Shown one piece after another: positions 25,301-39,187 of a stretch of 64,000 nt of DNA. This DNA comes from Mesaphorura yosii (Eukaryota > Arthropoda > Collembola > Poduromorpha > Tullbergiidae). The stretch's first letter is position 1, and every line of letters starts with the position of its first letter. A program made the translations under genes and the position numbers. The notes beneath the pieces were generated by a model that made no database searches, had not been told where the DNA came from, and saw only the letters and a list, made by a program, of their open reading frames with translations. The stretch is taken from contig WIXG01000024.1 of the NCBI GenBank assembly GCA_009869945.1, positions 186,001 to 250,000 of the forward strand. The letters run 5' to 3'.

Positions 25301-28300
25301 TGCAAGTCGTTTTCTACAATTAATACCACGAGTTCATGAGGTAACTGTGCATTGAAATGGTCTCTGATTTAATTTCAAACTCCCAACATTAAAACCACTC
25401 GAAAGCAATAGTCTACAGCTGATCTCTGACCGGGCTATTGAGTGCACGACTTTGCAATTCCAACTCCAATTTTATTGCTTATGCGTTTATATCGGGCCCC
25501 TTTCCAAGTTGAATGCCAACTCTTGGTGTAATGTTCAAAGTTTCATACTGCAAGCATAAGGGATTTTTCTACATTAACCATCATCACAAATAAACTCAAT
25601 AGTTAGAGCGTCGTCTACAAGTTGTTACGAAATCTTTCTTTTCGCTCGCATACTGCCTTAACCTAATAATTTGTGGTTCCTTTTCACAAGGGATATTCTT
25701 TCTTTGGAAAGGAGACTATAATGTTCGATAATTCGCCGAAGTAATTCATCCGTGGGCGTGCCAAATGCGGAGCGTCGTATATTTACAGTATAAAATATTG
25801 ATGAGAAGAAACCGAAGCGATTTCTCAAGGAATATGCGAAGACTATAATCACAATTGTGTCAAATGGCAACAACGAGTTATTGTGTGATTGTAAATTTCT
25901 CAATTTACCTCACACGTAAAGAACCAACTCTGAGTCAACACAATTATGGCTTATGTGCGCGCTCTGCTTTGGGGCATGAGAAAAGTGTACACTGGTTTCT
26001 TTTTATTCTGTAATGCATAATTCAGTAGAATTTGCCACATATCGAAGTTAGAAATTGGAATTAGCCTCGTATTTTACGTCGTCTCATCCTGTGTTTGCAA
26101 TACGAACTATCAGGGATCATTATTCCCGCAATATGCCATCTGAATTCTACGTTTCGGTGACTTGTTAGTGACGAGAACTGTGCCTCGACGAAGTCGACGA
26201 TTTTCTTGTGGAACGCTGCAAAGTGTGTAATTATATGCGAGAGCAGCTTAGTTCGCAGTTTGGCAGCAATTATATACGAATTATGCGGTCGATTGTGAAT
26301 CGTACATTGAACTGAGATGAATCTAAACCATTCCTACTGTCAACATCAACAATATGAATAAATTGTTCCAAATTTAATTACGAGTCAACAAAGTTCAACA
26401 AGAAATTATCAGAACAAAGGATAATCCGTCGACGTGTGCATTTACTTGCGAAATATAATCTTTCAAAGATTTCCGGTCCAAAGTACCCGTCAATATCAAT
26501 TGTTTGTTCTGTTGTTGCTTACGTATAACGGATTATCTCTGTCGACTGACTGAATCAGCCAAAATTCATATTGCCAAATAAGAAATCTATTATAAAATAA
26601 CAAATACATAGGTGAGTAAGAATACAAGAATAATGAACGTATGATTCTTACATCAGATGATAGTTATAACTCTAGATGCATTGAATGAATGAGTTGTTAT
26701 TGTCACCGGCCGTATTTCGTCCCTTTACTGTTAATTTCTCATTCACTTTTCATCGCCACAATTAACTCATTGCTTTTCCAAATGCATTGTCTGTTCTTTA
26801 TTCAAGGTATTAATACCAATAAGCTTAATTTGATTGACGTTAGAAAACCAGCACTACACACGCAAAGCCCAAGACAAGAGCTCAAGGAACAATTCACAGA
26901 CAGAATAATGCAGCATTGAAATCGAAACTTGATTTAATCAATTTTCTCAAGAATTCCGACCCATTGCATTACAGGGCAAATGAAAAGAGAAGAAACTGAA
27001 GTAGGTTACATGTACTTAATGGGTTTGATTACGTTTGTACACCATAATTCGTGCATTCATATTTAATTAAATCGGACTAGAATGGGAGCTTCGCAACATC
27101 CTGTGCGTCTGTTGCATTACAACTCTTCCCATCCCACGAAAAGGAAACCGGCTTAATTCTTGTCTTAAACACACACGAGAATCACAAGCACCAATTTTGA
27201 TACGGATTGCGTGGCTGCCAATATAGGTTAACAAGTGCCAGCGAAAGACCAGCCATCAGCACTTCCCAATTCGCATTAATTCCCATACCACACAAAATTA
27301 TACCGCTGTAAAGATTGTTTTATTGCTCCTTGTTGCGTCACACTTTTAATGCGTAGAATAAAGAAAAATTTAAAGAACCCCGTAACCATCGCGACGCCAT
27401 GCGATAACTGCTGCGTGCTTGTAAGGTTGACCTTCACTTACATTTTACGCTATTACAGGTCCTCCAATCTAAATGCGATCAGGTAATCAGGATGGCATGA
27501 CAGAACAATCCTCAGCCCTGCCATGCACGGGGAAGGTTCGTCATGTCGTCTGATTGCATGATGGCATGATCCGATTACAATTTTCTGTTTTGTATCTCAT
27601 TATTTACACCAGAGTTCTCATTAAAATTATGGCGTAACTTTATTTTGGCCTTTCTTAGTTGTTAACCTCTTTTGCTCGTCGGACCAAAGTTAAGTTGTTG
27701 CATAAACAGTAAGGTAAATTTTTTTGCGCTTCTTTCCTTCGAGATTTATTCACCCTTTCTAAAAGTCAGCAAATTGGCGAATATTTGCAATACAAAATTA
27801 TTAAATTTTCGTTCACTATAAATCAAAAGCAGATCTATTCAGATTTGGTCTGCATAGTTTTCATCTCATTTCATGCAGAATGCTTGCAAAATAGAAGAAC
27901 AGCCTAAACCACAGCAAAGAAAACTCGTGACATTTTTTAAAATTCCTGTAGGCTTATAAAGTAAACATCGATTTATCACGAGCAAGTGGAAATTCGGAAA
28001 AGTGTAATAAATCTTGCACTCATCGAGCACTTGTCATGTTCGTTATTTCGTCGTGTGTGGCATAAAAATTGAAATGATGAAGATTTCTATTCTTGTGTTT
28101 TATGGTTTAGGCAAAGAGGACAACACGCAATAACGCAACAGCGACATTCGCTTAAATAAATAAATCTTCAAGCTTCACACTTTGATTCAGCGTAACTCTA
28201 CAGGATTCGCAATTTCGCCGTGTGCTTTACTATTGCTTCGTTTTAGATTAAATTCGAACTCTTAAGTCGAAATTCGAGTCAATGATTAAATTTATGATGC

Positions 28301-31300
28301 ATTTGTTTTCAACCCCTGAATGGAGAAACTCATGAACGCAGCGCCTAATTTCGAGCGTTCCGAATTGCTTTCAACTACAACCGTCTTAAGATTCTACTGA
28401 CCAGAATCACAAAACATTTTCTCTTAACTGTGTAAGGAAAAGAACACGACAAATTCAATAAATGAACACGTCGAGCGGTGTAACGCACGAAAAATAAGAT
28501 GAATAGGATAAATAAGCAAAGTGGATGGAGTGAATAAAACGGACTTTGTCCATGGGTTGAAACTTATTTCAGTTATTTGTTTTGATTATATTTCGCATTT
28601 ATGATATTTTATAATGCTTATTCCATCGTGGCCGAATGTTCAACCGGCCAATGGAATGCGGTGTAAATGGGAATGGAGCAAATACACGCAATTCTCTCGT
28701 CACTAATTTTTATCAGATCCTAAAGACAATCGTTTCTGGTTTCCTAAGAAAGTCTACAAATACCGCAAGCAGTGAGTTTGACATCGTGGAAAGCGGAGGA
28801 AATTACATTTTGTTGTGTTTACGTTCGGACAGAAAGAGTGCAACAGATTTAAAAGGAAGGAAGGAACTCGGCCGGTTAAAGTGCAAACGTACGAGCTCAA
28901 AAGCTGCAGAGTCCCAAGCTGAGCACAGGATACTTTTGAACCTTTTCAACCCGTGAATTGGAAACAGCTTGCGAATGGAAGGAAATAATGGCTCACTCCA
29001 TGCTTTCCACATGTGCACTCAACACATGTTCTCCTTCAATACTTCCACACCGAATTAACTCGCAGCACAACGTGGCTGGTCAGTCAAACCTCACCGATAA
29101 CAGGGTGCGGCACAAAGGCACTAACTTTATTATGAACTGTGTAAGAATTGGGAACCCGGAACTTGAGTTTAATGTACGTAAAGAATTTCCGCCTTCCTTT
29201 TTCGCTTGCACAGTCGTTGCGCAATAATTCATGAAAACAGTTCCTCAAAAATAGCTTCATCCATCATTCCACCCGAAAACTTTATTGCCACGTCTCCGAG
29301 AATGCAGAAAGAAAATTCCGAGAAGTTCCAAGATTACTATTTTGGGCCCATTTATTGCGATTTTATGGCACTCTTGTGAATTATTGAAACCAAGCCCGAT
29401 ATTTTCTAACTAAAGTGAAACAATTAAAGTCATGGTTTTTATTTTCCTTCTGGCAACGCCACTGGATTGCATGAGTTAAAATAATGCAGACCACATTCAC
29501 CAACAAAATGTGATTATGGAATTAATGAAACATTTAAAATTCATCACTTGTCGGAGTGTAGTCGTAGTGCACAAGTAGTGAATTCCTGTTCCGAAAAGGT
29601 TGTGTGGCGACTCAGCCATTTCAGAAGTAAATTATATCTCCCAGCTTGCAACAAAGTTCAAGAGCCGAGTATGATCGAGAGCTATTACTCACAGGCTGCG
29701 TATTTCGGTTCGAAAGTTTTATCGAATCTCATCAGACACATCGTCACAATCACAGTATACGTATATGTAGTTAGTCGTACGTAGTTTGAGATCTATGCTA
29801 TAGAATGTGTAACATCCTACCGCAAAATGCCGTGTTATAGACCGCCTGGACAACATTCAAGAAATTTAGCAGGCAATTCTTCAATCTGAATGAAATGCGG
29901 GAACAATCATGAAAGTAAGCGCGACTTTTTGTCCAGGAAATGGAATTGGACTCGCCGGCCAAGCCATTGTACTCTTTGCAGTATCGTGCGGCTGTTTCGG
30001 GTTCACGTGCACTGCGCACCGCTCCAGTGCTTCATAAATTTAATACAATAATGGCACGATTCATTTCACAGGCTTCTCCTGGCACAAATGCAAACAGCGC
30101 ATTATTGACGATTTACGTCCAACGTCGTTACCGTGCACACTTTCACTGTTCAACCTGACAATGTTGCCGTCCGCATTACACCTGGCGTCATATCACAGTA
30201 ATAACCTGCTTCCGTTGTCATTTGTCTGCTTCTCCAGCAGTCAGCAGGTTTCTTTCATTCATTCCCGTCGCGCATAATGGCAATAACTTTTCGTTACAGC
30301 AGTAATCGATAATTATTTACTGCAATATAATAAATATTATAAGCATAACGCATTGTAGACAGAAAGAAGTCGTTGGGTTGACTTTTTGCCTCAGTTTTCA
30401 GCTTTCTATTGACATAATAAGTGGAATTCTAGTGATATGCATCACCCTGCGGGACTCTTCCTTAGCCATCACACGTTAAACTACGTTGGCATTGGCGGAC
30501 TACACTTTTCATTTTTACAGCGAACAAGAAGAAAAGGCAATCTGAATAATGGCAAGAAAGTTGACGAAGACGCACAGGTTAAACTGAAGAAAATACAGGC
30601 GAGTCGTTTCCTGTGCAAAGAAAAGAATGTCTGAGAATGAGAACAATTCAAATGTAATACAGCCCTACGCAGAAATCATAAAGTAAATAACGTAGAAAAT
30701 GAAACAGGCTTTAACGTGAAACATCACACTTGATGTGACTTTCATCACGCCCCGCACAAGTATAAAGGTGCATAAAAAGAAAATTTTACCTGAAATGACA
30801 CGTCGCAAGGTGCACTCTCATCGGAAATCTGAGTCGTTACATTGTTACACTGTGAGTTTTACTACTGTCGGGCTCAGGAGTAATTTACAACTGCACGACT
30901 GACTGAACTGAACACAGCTCACAACGAGTAAATCCTTTCTGCTGTCTGCCGTAGTGGGTTAGTAAGCTCTCTAATAACAAACACTGCTGAGCTTGTAATA
31001 ACATCAACCATCACACTTGTCATCGACACTTTGGCATTTTGGAGTGAGACGCTTTGAATTACGCTTAAATTTTACAAGATGTTTACATTTTGGATAATGA
31101 ACGTCACCTCGCATTTAGTATTTCATGGACACGAGGCGTTGTACTCTACCTCCACCAGATGGGAAACTAATGTGAAGTGCAGTAACGGCTTCCATCGAAC
31201 TATTAATTGCGTTTACGTGCTCGTAAAGTTGTATACTAGAACTTTACGATGGCAAGTTTTGGTTAGAGATTATGGCAAAGGCAAAATGAGATTTCGATGA

Positions 31301-34300
31301 GGGATGGCAATACAGCAAAGGCAAAGTGGCAAAGTATTTTTCGTGTGATACATTTGAAAGTAATAAACTCGTCATCTACTGATTTGTATTCCATTCAAGT
31401 TTACGTAAACTATAAGTTTTTGCTGAAGTCTTTTGTCAATAGTAACATCAACAAGTTTTGTCTTTGTCTCTGTTCGCCTCATTGAAAAATCCGATCACTT
31501 CTGTTCTAATTCAAACTTAAAGTGCGAGTCTCAACTTCTCGCTATCATTATACAATGAGAACACTCATTTTCTGAGAAATGACTGTTTGAATCTATTTTA
31601 AAGACATTATTCGTATTTTGGTAAGGTCGCAAACGATGACTTGATTTTTAAATCAAAATTTGAAGATCCTAATTATTGTATAAATTTTTAGCGGTTGCCG
31701 TCTCAAATAATGCGCCTCAGAATGTGCTTCGAGTAAAGCAGTGACGAGTGTTTAGTGAAAGAAAATTGAATAATCACTCACCTTTGTTGTCGGCAGATGC
31801 AAGGACGGTGTAAAACCAAATCCAAACCAAATGTAGAATTTAGAAATGAAGACGATGTCATAAATAGAAAGCTTGCTTTCGTATTGAGAAATGAATCTAT
31901 TTCACACATTCACAGCATTTCTTTTACTTGTGTTCTGTCAATCAAGCTGACTTCTGAGATGCGAGTCAGGTTCTTCACAACATGGCAAGTTGCTCAAGAC
32001 TAACCGAGTTAAGGCCGTGAGGCCGTCGAGCACAAACACGGATTTGTAGAAATGCAAAAAGGAAAATTGCAATGACAGTGCATGTCATAACCACTCAATA
32101 AGCATAATAATAACACGATGCGAGGATGCACTCAAACTGAACGAAATCTCTTTGCTACTGGACCATAAGCCTACTTGTCTCCTGAGAGAGAAAATAAGAG
32201 TGAAGTCCACTTTGCTTGCTGATTGAGTTTTTTATGCAAAAACGCATTCGAATTGTCAAAAAACCAGAAAAAGAATGTGTTAAGAAAATACGTTTTAACC
32301 CAACTAAATAATTAACGAGATGACACACTTTAACTGATACTTTATAATGCAGTTTGTGTGCACACAGAGTTACTCAATGAATGGTTTGCAAACAACTGAT
32401 TAGTGAAACCAAAACTTGAGACCGGTCGCGTCTTTTCAATGGCGAGGAAACGAAAATCTTCAAATTCTGAAAATGTGAGAAATGAATGTTTGTTTTGGGC
32501 TGAAGAGTACACGACAAAGTCGTTGTCGTGTTATTAGAAACCGGTATGAAGGCTGTCAATTAGTCTTCTCAGTTGGTGCTTAAGCCGGCCACGAATTGCC
32601 TTGGTTTTCTTCAGAGACTTGCTCTCTTTGTCGCACGCGACTCACTACCGAACTGGTTCTTCGCTGTCAATGAAATAAGCTGACGAAAGGAACTCAAGCG
32701 TATTGGCGCAGGAGACGCAACGCACTTTCCTTCTTAGCACGTTCGAAGTTGCAACTGCACTGACTCAAGTCGTCTCGCAGCACGCACAAAGTCGAAGTAA
32801 TAAAAATAGAGGTGCATTTGCTTTGTGGAGAAGAATTGAAAAGGGTTGAAAACACTCACAAAGGTTCTCATTCTCAATATCCCCAGCAACAAAGCAGAGC
32901 GGTGTCTACTGCCACTAATTAAGAATGCCAGATGAACTACCCATTTTCAATTATAAACCCAGCTTGCGCCCATCAGCATGCTAGCGCTAAATGTGGGATG
33001 AGCCGTGCGGTTTTGCAGAGGAATTTCCAATACCAACAATGTCTATGAATGAACCCTCTTTGTTGTCAGCCCAAGATAATTTACAACCTCAGCCTTGGTT
33101 TGGTGAATTATTATCTAACTTAACACACTCGTCATTGCACTTTCTTCCCTGCGCTTTAGCGAAATGCAAGTCAACCCTTTGTCATTGCTCTTCGCGATCA
33201 TCACAGTGGCAAAGAGTTGGCTTGGTTTGGTGCGCATTGTGCGTTGTTCTTGGGGTTTGTTGAGCTAAAATTACATGTCATGCTGCCACAAATTGAACAC
33301 TCCTTGACATTGCTGCCCGCGCGTTACAAGTTGAGCTGCAAAAATTACAGAAGGCAATTACGCTGAAGAATGCGCTAGAATAATATTATTACTTTACTAA
33401 TTACAATGCGTTTGTATTCATTCTCTGAAGTCACTTAAACAACCCCAACTCAGAGGCATCTTGAGAATTTCAACTTTTATTTTCTCTTGTGTGGTTCTGA
33501 ACGACACTTTTATTTCCAAAGTCATTCAAAAACAGAACCATTCCTGGTTTTTGAATTCGTTTTAGAGAACATCACATTTCTTTGTGGTGACAATGTACTT
33601 ACTTTACGTAGTCATCCTGAATACCAAAATTCAGTTTCGCAAAATTCTGATTTGAATACAAATGTTCTCGCACAATGATTTTGCGAGAGTTACGGCTTAT
33701 TTTTATGCTTTGCATTTGCTTTCCAACAAAAGCATGATTTTGGCATAGCATTTGTTCACAAATCACAATTTCCCTTATTCGATGCTATGAGATTGGAAAG
33801 GCAAGAACGGCAAGGCAATTCCAATAATCAACCGATGATGACCAACGTGACCTGATGATTCCGGGCTAGTTTAATGTTACATTATAGGTCCAATTTTATT
33901 TTTGAGAATTACGTATACCATTGCTTATTCAAGACATCTTCCTTAAAATATTTCACAACACATCGACAGCAAGTTGTAAGAAACGATTTCATGTCTGAAA
34001 CATCCGATCTGTAAAACTGTAATAATGAAGGCAAGGTTGCCTAAGGTCTGGCAACTGCGTGGCGAATAATTTTTTCAACTTATAGAAAACTTGCTTTAAC
34101 TGTGCAAAAGTCGTCACCTATTAGGACCATGTCAGCCCCTCAACGGAAATCAGTGCTAGAGCAGGATAATCTTAACTTACTGGAAAATCTAGCCTGATTA
34201 GTTAAAACTTTGGAAAAAAAACTTTCACCCTGAAAAGAATTGCCACCCAGCCACCCACTTCCCTCAACTTAACTTTAAAAGGAAAATGAAGAACCTCTCA

Positions 34301-35691
34301 CACCGAGAGCCTTGCTTTACATCGAAAAGAAAGCCTTTCCCGACGCCAAGAAAGTCAAATAAAATCTTTCACATCGAAAGAAATATGCAGCCTAACCCGG
34401 TGGAGTGGTAGTCACCCTTGACCAACAACTCAGAGGCCGGGGACCGATCACGGTGAGCGTTGGCCTACCTGGTTATGTTTAAACGAAGAACCTTACCACT
34501 ACCCAGAACGGTTTGCTCCGTCGTCTAAGGAAAACTCTCTTGCAGTTACGCGACCAGTTCACCAGACCTGCTTGTCGAGAGCAGTATAGAGCCAGCTCGT
34601 TCCTGCTTTGCCGGCAAACGCGGATTAAGCCTTCGACAGCCGGGCTCATTTTTATGCTACTCAGCCGACGGTGCAGAAGTTGCTGTGCAATTTTCCACTG
34701 CTCGCCAGCTGATCAAATGCAGTTCTATACGCCGGTTCGTTCCCCTTCCGTGCGTACAGAAATGTGAAGCACACCAAAACCCAATTGCAATTGGTTCCCT
34801 TGAGTCTCAATCGACTCAAGACGCTCGCATGCATTCTCTTCAAAACCTCATCTGAGGAATGGCGAGTGATGATAAGTGCGTTAAGGTAAATCGTGGTCAG
34901 TTCCAGTTGCGATTGTAACAACTGTCAGTGTTGTTGCGTGCTGCTGCTCAACCATCAATGAACGATCCATGGGATAACCGAGTCAAAATAGTCCACTTTT
35001 GTCACAAATGGATTTTATTTCGCAAAGAAGAATACTTCATAACTTATTCCATAGTTGCCATCAATCAATTTTTCTAAATTCCACGAATTATTCGCACTAT
35101 TGAAGCTTTACCGTCTTCAGAATATCACTATTTCGTGGATTTACAATTATACTCATGAAAAAGTCGAATAAATACACAGTTAGAATTTATTTCTCGATAA
35201 TCTCAATGAACTTAACAACTATATGCGTTTGTTTTAAATTACATTAGAAGTCGTTTGTAGAATTAGAAGTCACAACCTAATGCGCCAACTTGTTTCAAGA
35301 GAAAATGACAAAAGTCAAGGTACGAACACCTATTTACACCAAACTACATGTTAAAAGAATAATCTATTAAAAAACTAGTAATACTACAACAGGAATCTTT
35401 CAGTACTAGGTTGTCCTTCGTCCAAAGGAATTAAAGTTCTACAAGTACGACATAATTTATCTGTGGCCCTTATATAAGCACACTCATGAAGACAAACTAC
35501 TCACGAAGAGTAAGCACAACGATAGTATATTTTAGTTAACATCGAAATATTCTAAATTCATATTTACAATTGTTCCAAGTTCCAACTACGGGGACATTTC
35601 CACTGCCAGGAAATGCTCCAAACTTGTTACAAGTATATTGGTACCATCAAGAACCAAGAAAAAGAGATTCAAATCAACGTTTCCTCGAATG
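22356..35691. other. 13-kb gene-poor interval
   Basis: No gene was recognised on either strand. The longest open frames (for example about 106 codons at 28636-28956) show no family resemblance and no supporting splice structure. The 5' untranslated region and promoter of the GPCR should lie just above 22,355. An acceptor-like AG two bases into the run TTAACAG-TTCAAG just before its ATG suggests an untranslated first exon further up. A G+C-rich patch near 34,390-34,770 is noted separately. Confidence 0.45.
34385..34770. other. G+C-rich patch with weak tRNA-like promoter boxes
   Basis: This block is clearly richer in G+C than its surroundings. CGGTGGAGTGG near 34,400 resembles a Pol III A box, and GGACCGATCAC about 40 bases later is a poor B-box match. 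That spacing is tRNA-like, which would suit a degraded tRNA-derived SINE. The matches are weak and no full tRNA cloverleaf is seen. Confidence 0.18.
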
Positions 35692-36808
35692 TCATTTAGG
35701 ACTCTGGTGTTGATGCCTTGGGCTGCGGTGACGCGGACTGCGATGACGCTGCTCCTCCTGCTGCTGCTTCAGTTTCTTCTTAGCCATTTCTCTTTGCTTC
35801 ATGTTAATTTTAGCAGCAAGAACCGGGTCGTAGACAAGATCACTCTTTTTGATGTAGTTACGATTGTTGCAGCCAATGGTCGGGCATCTAAATAGAAAGG
35901 TTCGAGTCAACAGAATTCATAGCGTAAGAACTTTGTTAGGTCCAATTTGCTGTATACCTAATGTGAGGATTCTTTCTGATGAGTTCCAAGATCGCTGATT
36001 TGCCATAAATGTGGCTGCAGTGCTTGTTCCGAACTGGATCAGTCAGAGATAGTTTGGTGATCGGGTCAGTAGTGGGAATGATTTCTTCGGTAGGTTGATC
36101 TGAAGGAGTTTCAACCTCAGCAACAACCACTGATGCATCCACAGCGGGAATGTGGCGCTCTAAGAGATGTCAAAGTAAAGAGAACCAGAATGGTTCGGTG
36201 TTATTCTTAAGCACGTATACCAGCTCACCTGTTTCCAATTGTTCGATCAGGCCCAGCAAATTTTTGTAATGGGCATGCTCTTTCAATTTGTCTTGTGTCA
36301 GATCCTTTTCCAACACAGCAGCTTTCTTCAAAACTGCCTAAAAGTTAGCAGTTCAAAGGTTCTAATTCATGATAGGTAACAACGTTATTAACAACAAACC
36401 TCGTCGATCATCGCAACATCGTTGAGTATAGTTTCGTCTGTCAATCGATCCGTTTGAAGTTCCTCCATCACTACTCCAATCTGCTGACACTTGATGTTGT
36501 ACGACATTTCTGCCCTGATCATCTTCAGCACAACAGCTTGAGCTTTTTCAATGATGGCCAATCTCTCGTGGTCTGTAGGGGCAGGCAAAATTATAGTACT
36601 GGGGAAACTGATGATCTGTGCCAAGTTTCACTAGTTTGTGAAAGTATTTACCTTCGGCGCAGGATTTAAATCCTGCAGTGAGGACATTTTTCGCATGTTC
36701 TTGTCCAAACTTGATAGAACCATGACATGGATCGGACAATTCCGCCTCAGTTTGTGCTCCAGATCCACTGTCACTCGAAGTGACATGAGTTGAGTGTCCG
36801 TGACTCAT
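35692..36808 (-). CDS. NSMCE2: E3 SUMO-protein ligase NSE2 (MMS21), SMC5-SMC6 complex subunit
   Basis: Five minus-strand exons: 36652-36808, 36400-36572, 36229-36337, 35958-36159 and 35692-35887, joining in frame to 278 residues (human about 247). NSE2 is the SUMO ligase of the SMC5-SMC6 complex and acts in the nucleus in DNA repair and chromosome maintenance. The identifying region is the C-terminal SP-RING: DPITKLSLTDPVRNKHCSHI, then an exon junction, then CPTIGCNN and KSDLVYDP. The C-x-H and C-x4-C zinc ligands are present. The Cys that opens CPIT in vertebrates is Asp here, which I recall as common in this family. The N-terminal half is helical and would dock on SMC5. The protein ends in a short RHRSP-type repeat. 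The exon 2 donor is GTTTGT. The gene lies 0.7 kb downstream of the phosphate carrier on the same strand. Confidence 0.93.
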
Positions 36809-37497
36809 GTTGTAGAAAAGAAAAGAATCACTTCCAATTAACTGATCCCTGAAAACGGACTCGAATTACGGATGTAATGACAGCGTGTCGAAGATGTTAA
36901 ACGATTCCGATTCTGTTCCGATTCTGTTGTCAACGGAGATGATCTCGTATCGAGGCGTAGTTCTTTTAGTGTTTTCGTCTCTCTGTTCGTCGCTTGACAG
37001 CTGAGCCATAAAAATAGGTTTGAAAGAGTTTTCGCGCAATTCGTCTTGCTACTAACCTGCAAGAGGAAACCAAGATTGGCTTTCGTTTTTCACGTACGGC
37101 CACCTTCTAGCATATACAGAGAGCGAATTGCCGGCGACGAGATTCATCGATCGAAAGTAGAGAAGCCTCAAGCGCACATTTGAAAATATAGTCGGATTAA
37201 ATTCGATGTGCTGCTTACTTCGTTGCCTTATTGCGTGTTTCTATTTTTCTATACAATCCAATCGAATTTTGCCGTTCTTTCTTCTGGCTCTGTAGTAGAA
37301 GTGGTTGCAGTAATGCGGCTTCAGAAAATTCATCTTTGGAGTCATGGTGCAAATCGATATGAATGCAAAGAATTGAAACGACATTGGTTCAACATTTTCC
37401 AAGTCTTTCTACAAGGAGTTTTTATTTACCTGCTTTATTTTTCGAGCTTTGAACTAATGCCTTTTAATTAAGTTTTCACATTTTCATTTCTATTTTG
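36809..37497. other. Spacer between NSMCE2 and the phosphate carrier
   Basis: It holds the NSMCE2 5' region and the 3' untranslated region of the phosphate carrier, both on the minus strand. Minus-strand AATAAA hexamers lie at 37421-37426 and 37434-37439. No extra gene is recognised; the open frames here look like chance. Confidence 0.5.
37434..37439 (-). promoter_or_regulatory. Candidate polyadenylation signal of the phosphate carrier
   Basis: AATAAA on the minus strand, about 60 bases beyond the stop codon. A second copy lies at 37421-37426. Confidence 0.5.
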
Positions 37498-39187
37498 TTA
37501 ATTAGTTATTCCTAGCTTCTTCTTCAAGGATTCTGGCATTTCTGGTGGAGGTGGACGTGGGAGTCTGAGCGTCACCTTCACTGCATCATAAATAAACCAT
37601 TGTGCTGCTGTCAGGGTACCAATCATGATAATCCTAGCAGTTAGACCCTTCCAAAGTCCCATGAACCCAAGTCGCTTGATGATTTCACCAGCTTTACTGC
37701 CCTTGTCCTTGTTCAGTTGGGAGACGAGTGTGTCAGCGGGGTGGGAAACAATAGCACAGAACACTCCAGCAATGTAACCAGCAGCAAACGTGACAACCAA
37801 CTGCTCACCCTTTGTGCATTCAGCACGGGGCTTGGGAACAACATGTCTGAAAGAAATTATTAGCGCTTAGCAAACTCGAGAACATATCCTCAAACTCGCA
37901 AGAACTTACTTATAAAGAAGCTCCACCGTTCGTTCAAAGCAAGCAAATTTCATCATTGTGTATGGAATTTGTCTGAAAATTTACAAAATTGATAAGGTAT
38001 TGTTGTGTCAGATGACTTTTTACCAGCCAGTGCTTACCGCAACCAAAGTGGTACCAGCGATTTATAGAAGCCATTTAATCCCTCTTGCTGGTAGATGATT
38101 GGGGCACCAGCGCGCAGAGTGCTCACAAATCCAGGCATTGTTTGAATTCGGACCTAAAAAACAATAGATCCCTTTAATTTGCTATGTTACTACTTTTGGT
38201 AATTTAGGTTAGTGGAAATGTCCCCGTAGTAATTAAGCTACGTCATTTTAAGGCTTTAATAATGCAGACATCATATCACTGCATTTACCATAGCCGTATC
38301 CATTGTAATCATTCCGGAGGTAGGTTAATCTCGCACACTTATGACTCATTCATCCCACATTGAAAAATGGGATGGATCTAAGGAGCGTGCTATTTCTAAT
38401 GGACAGTTTCATACCTTGACAGCCTCCATGGGGCTGAGCGCGATGTCAGCAAAGAATTCGGCCGATGCTGAAGCAGCCAAATATAAAGATGTTCTCCACA
38501 AGTAGGAGTTTTCTTCACCCAAGATGTTTGAGTAGACTACTTTGAATACTTCATAAAAACCAAATTTGCAGAGCCCCTTCAAAGAAAAATGCATTATTAA
38601 TAAGAGCAAAGGAATTGTTGTGAGTGGAGGGCGTGAGGGACATACTTGCATAGAATAACCGATGAAGGTTGGAGCCCATCCTTTTGCAAGACCCTTGGCG
38701 CCTTCTTCTTTGACCGTAACCTGATTTCACATCAAAATGTTGATCCGTTTGTCATTTCAATTTTAGCACGAACAACAGATGAATACAAATGAAACTAACA
38801 AATAGCTTACTTTGAATCCGTTGAAGATCGATTTGTATTTGTCAGGATCAACCTGAAGTCGGCATTTGACTAAATCCAAAGGTACAACGGCGGTATGGGT
38901 AAACCCGCAAGAAATTGCTCCGCCAAACGCACAGAGGGCGAAGAATTTTGGAGAGCCGTAAGCACAGGAGTCTCCTGCAAAAGAAATTTCAATGCGTTAG
39001 TGAAACGTCACATCAAATTGACCTGTAAGTGTTTACCTTCAATAGCGGCAGATGCAGCCATGATGTTCCTCGATGGGACCAGAGTCGTCTTTCCCATGGG
39101 CACTCCTCCATTGTCACTACATTTCGCTGTTTGGAAAGGATTGACGAATGGGTTGCTTTTAGCCAAGTCCAGCAGGGATTCAATCAT
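37498..39187 (-). CDS. SLC25A3: Mitochondrial phosphate carrier
   Basis: Seven minus-strand coding exons: 39037-39187, 38811-38974, 38646-38720, 38415-38576, 38038-38153, 37910-37972 and 37498-37846. They join in frame to 359 residues, close to the human 361. The protein imports inorganic phosphate with protons (or exchanges it for hydroxide) across the inner mitochondrial membrane, supplying ATP synthase. The three carrier signatures are visible: PLDLVKCRLQ, SPMEAVKVRIQ (across an exon junction) and HPADTLVSQLNK. Other near-identical family segments are IPYTMMKFACFERTVE, FAAGYIAGVFCAIVSHP and the C-terminal PRPPPPEMPESLKKKLG. An N-terminal presequence precedes the first carrier repeat. The start codon follows an acceptor-like TTTCAG at 39201-39203, so a non-coding first exon probably lies upstream. 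I saw only one version of each exon, not the mutually exclusive pair known in vertebrates. Confidence 0.97.

Noticed and set aside
28636..28956. 106-codon plus-strand open frame in the 13-kb gap
   Set aside because: No recognised domain, no splice partners; a frame of this length can arise by chance over 13 kb.
22356..35691. tRNA, rRNA, CRISPR or bacterial-type operon features
   Set aside because: No GGTTCGA-type arm with a matching cloverleaf and no regular spaced repeats were found; the window is eukaryotic.
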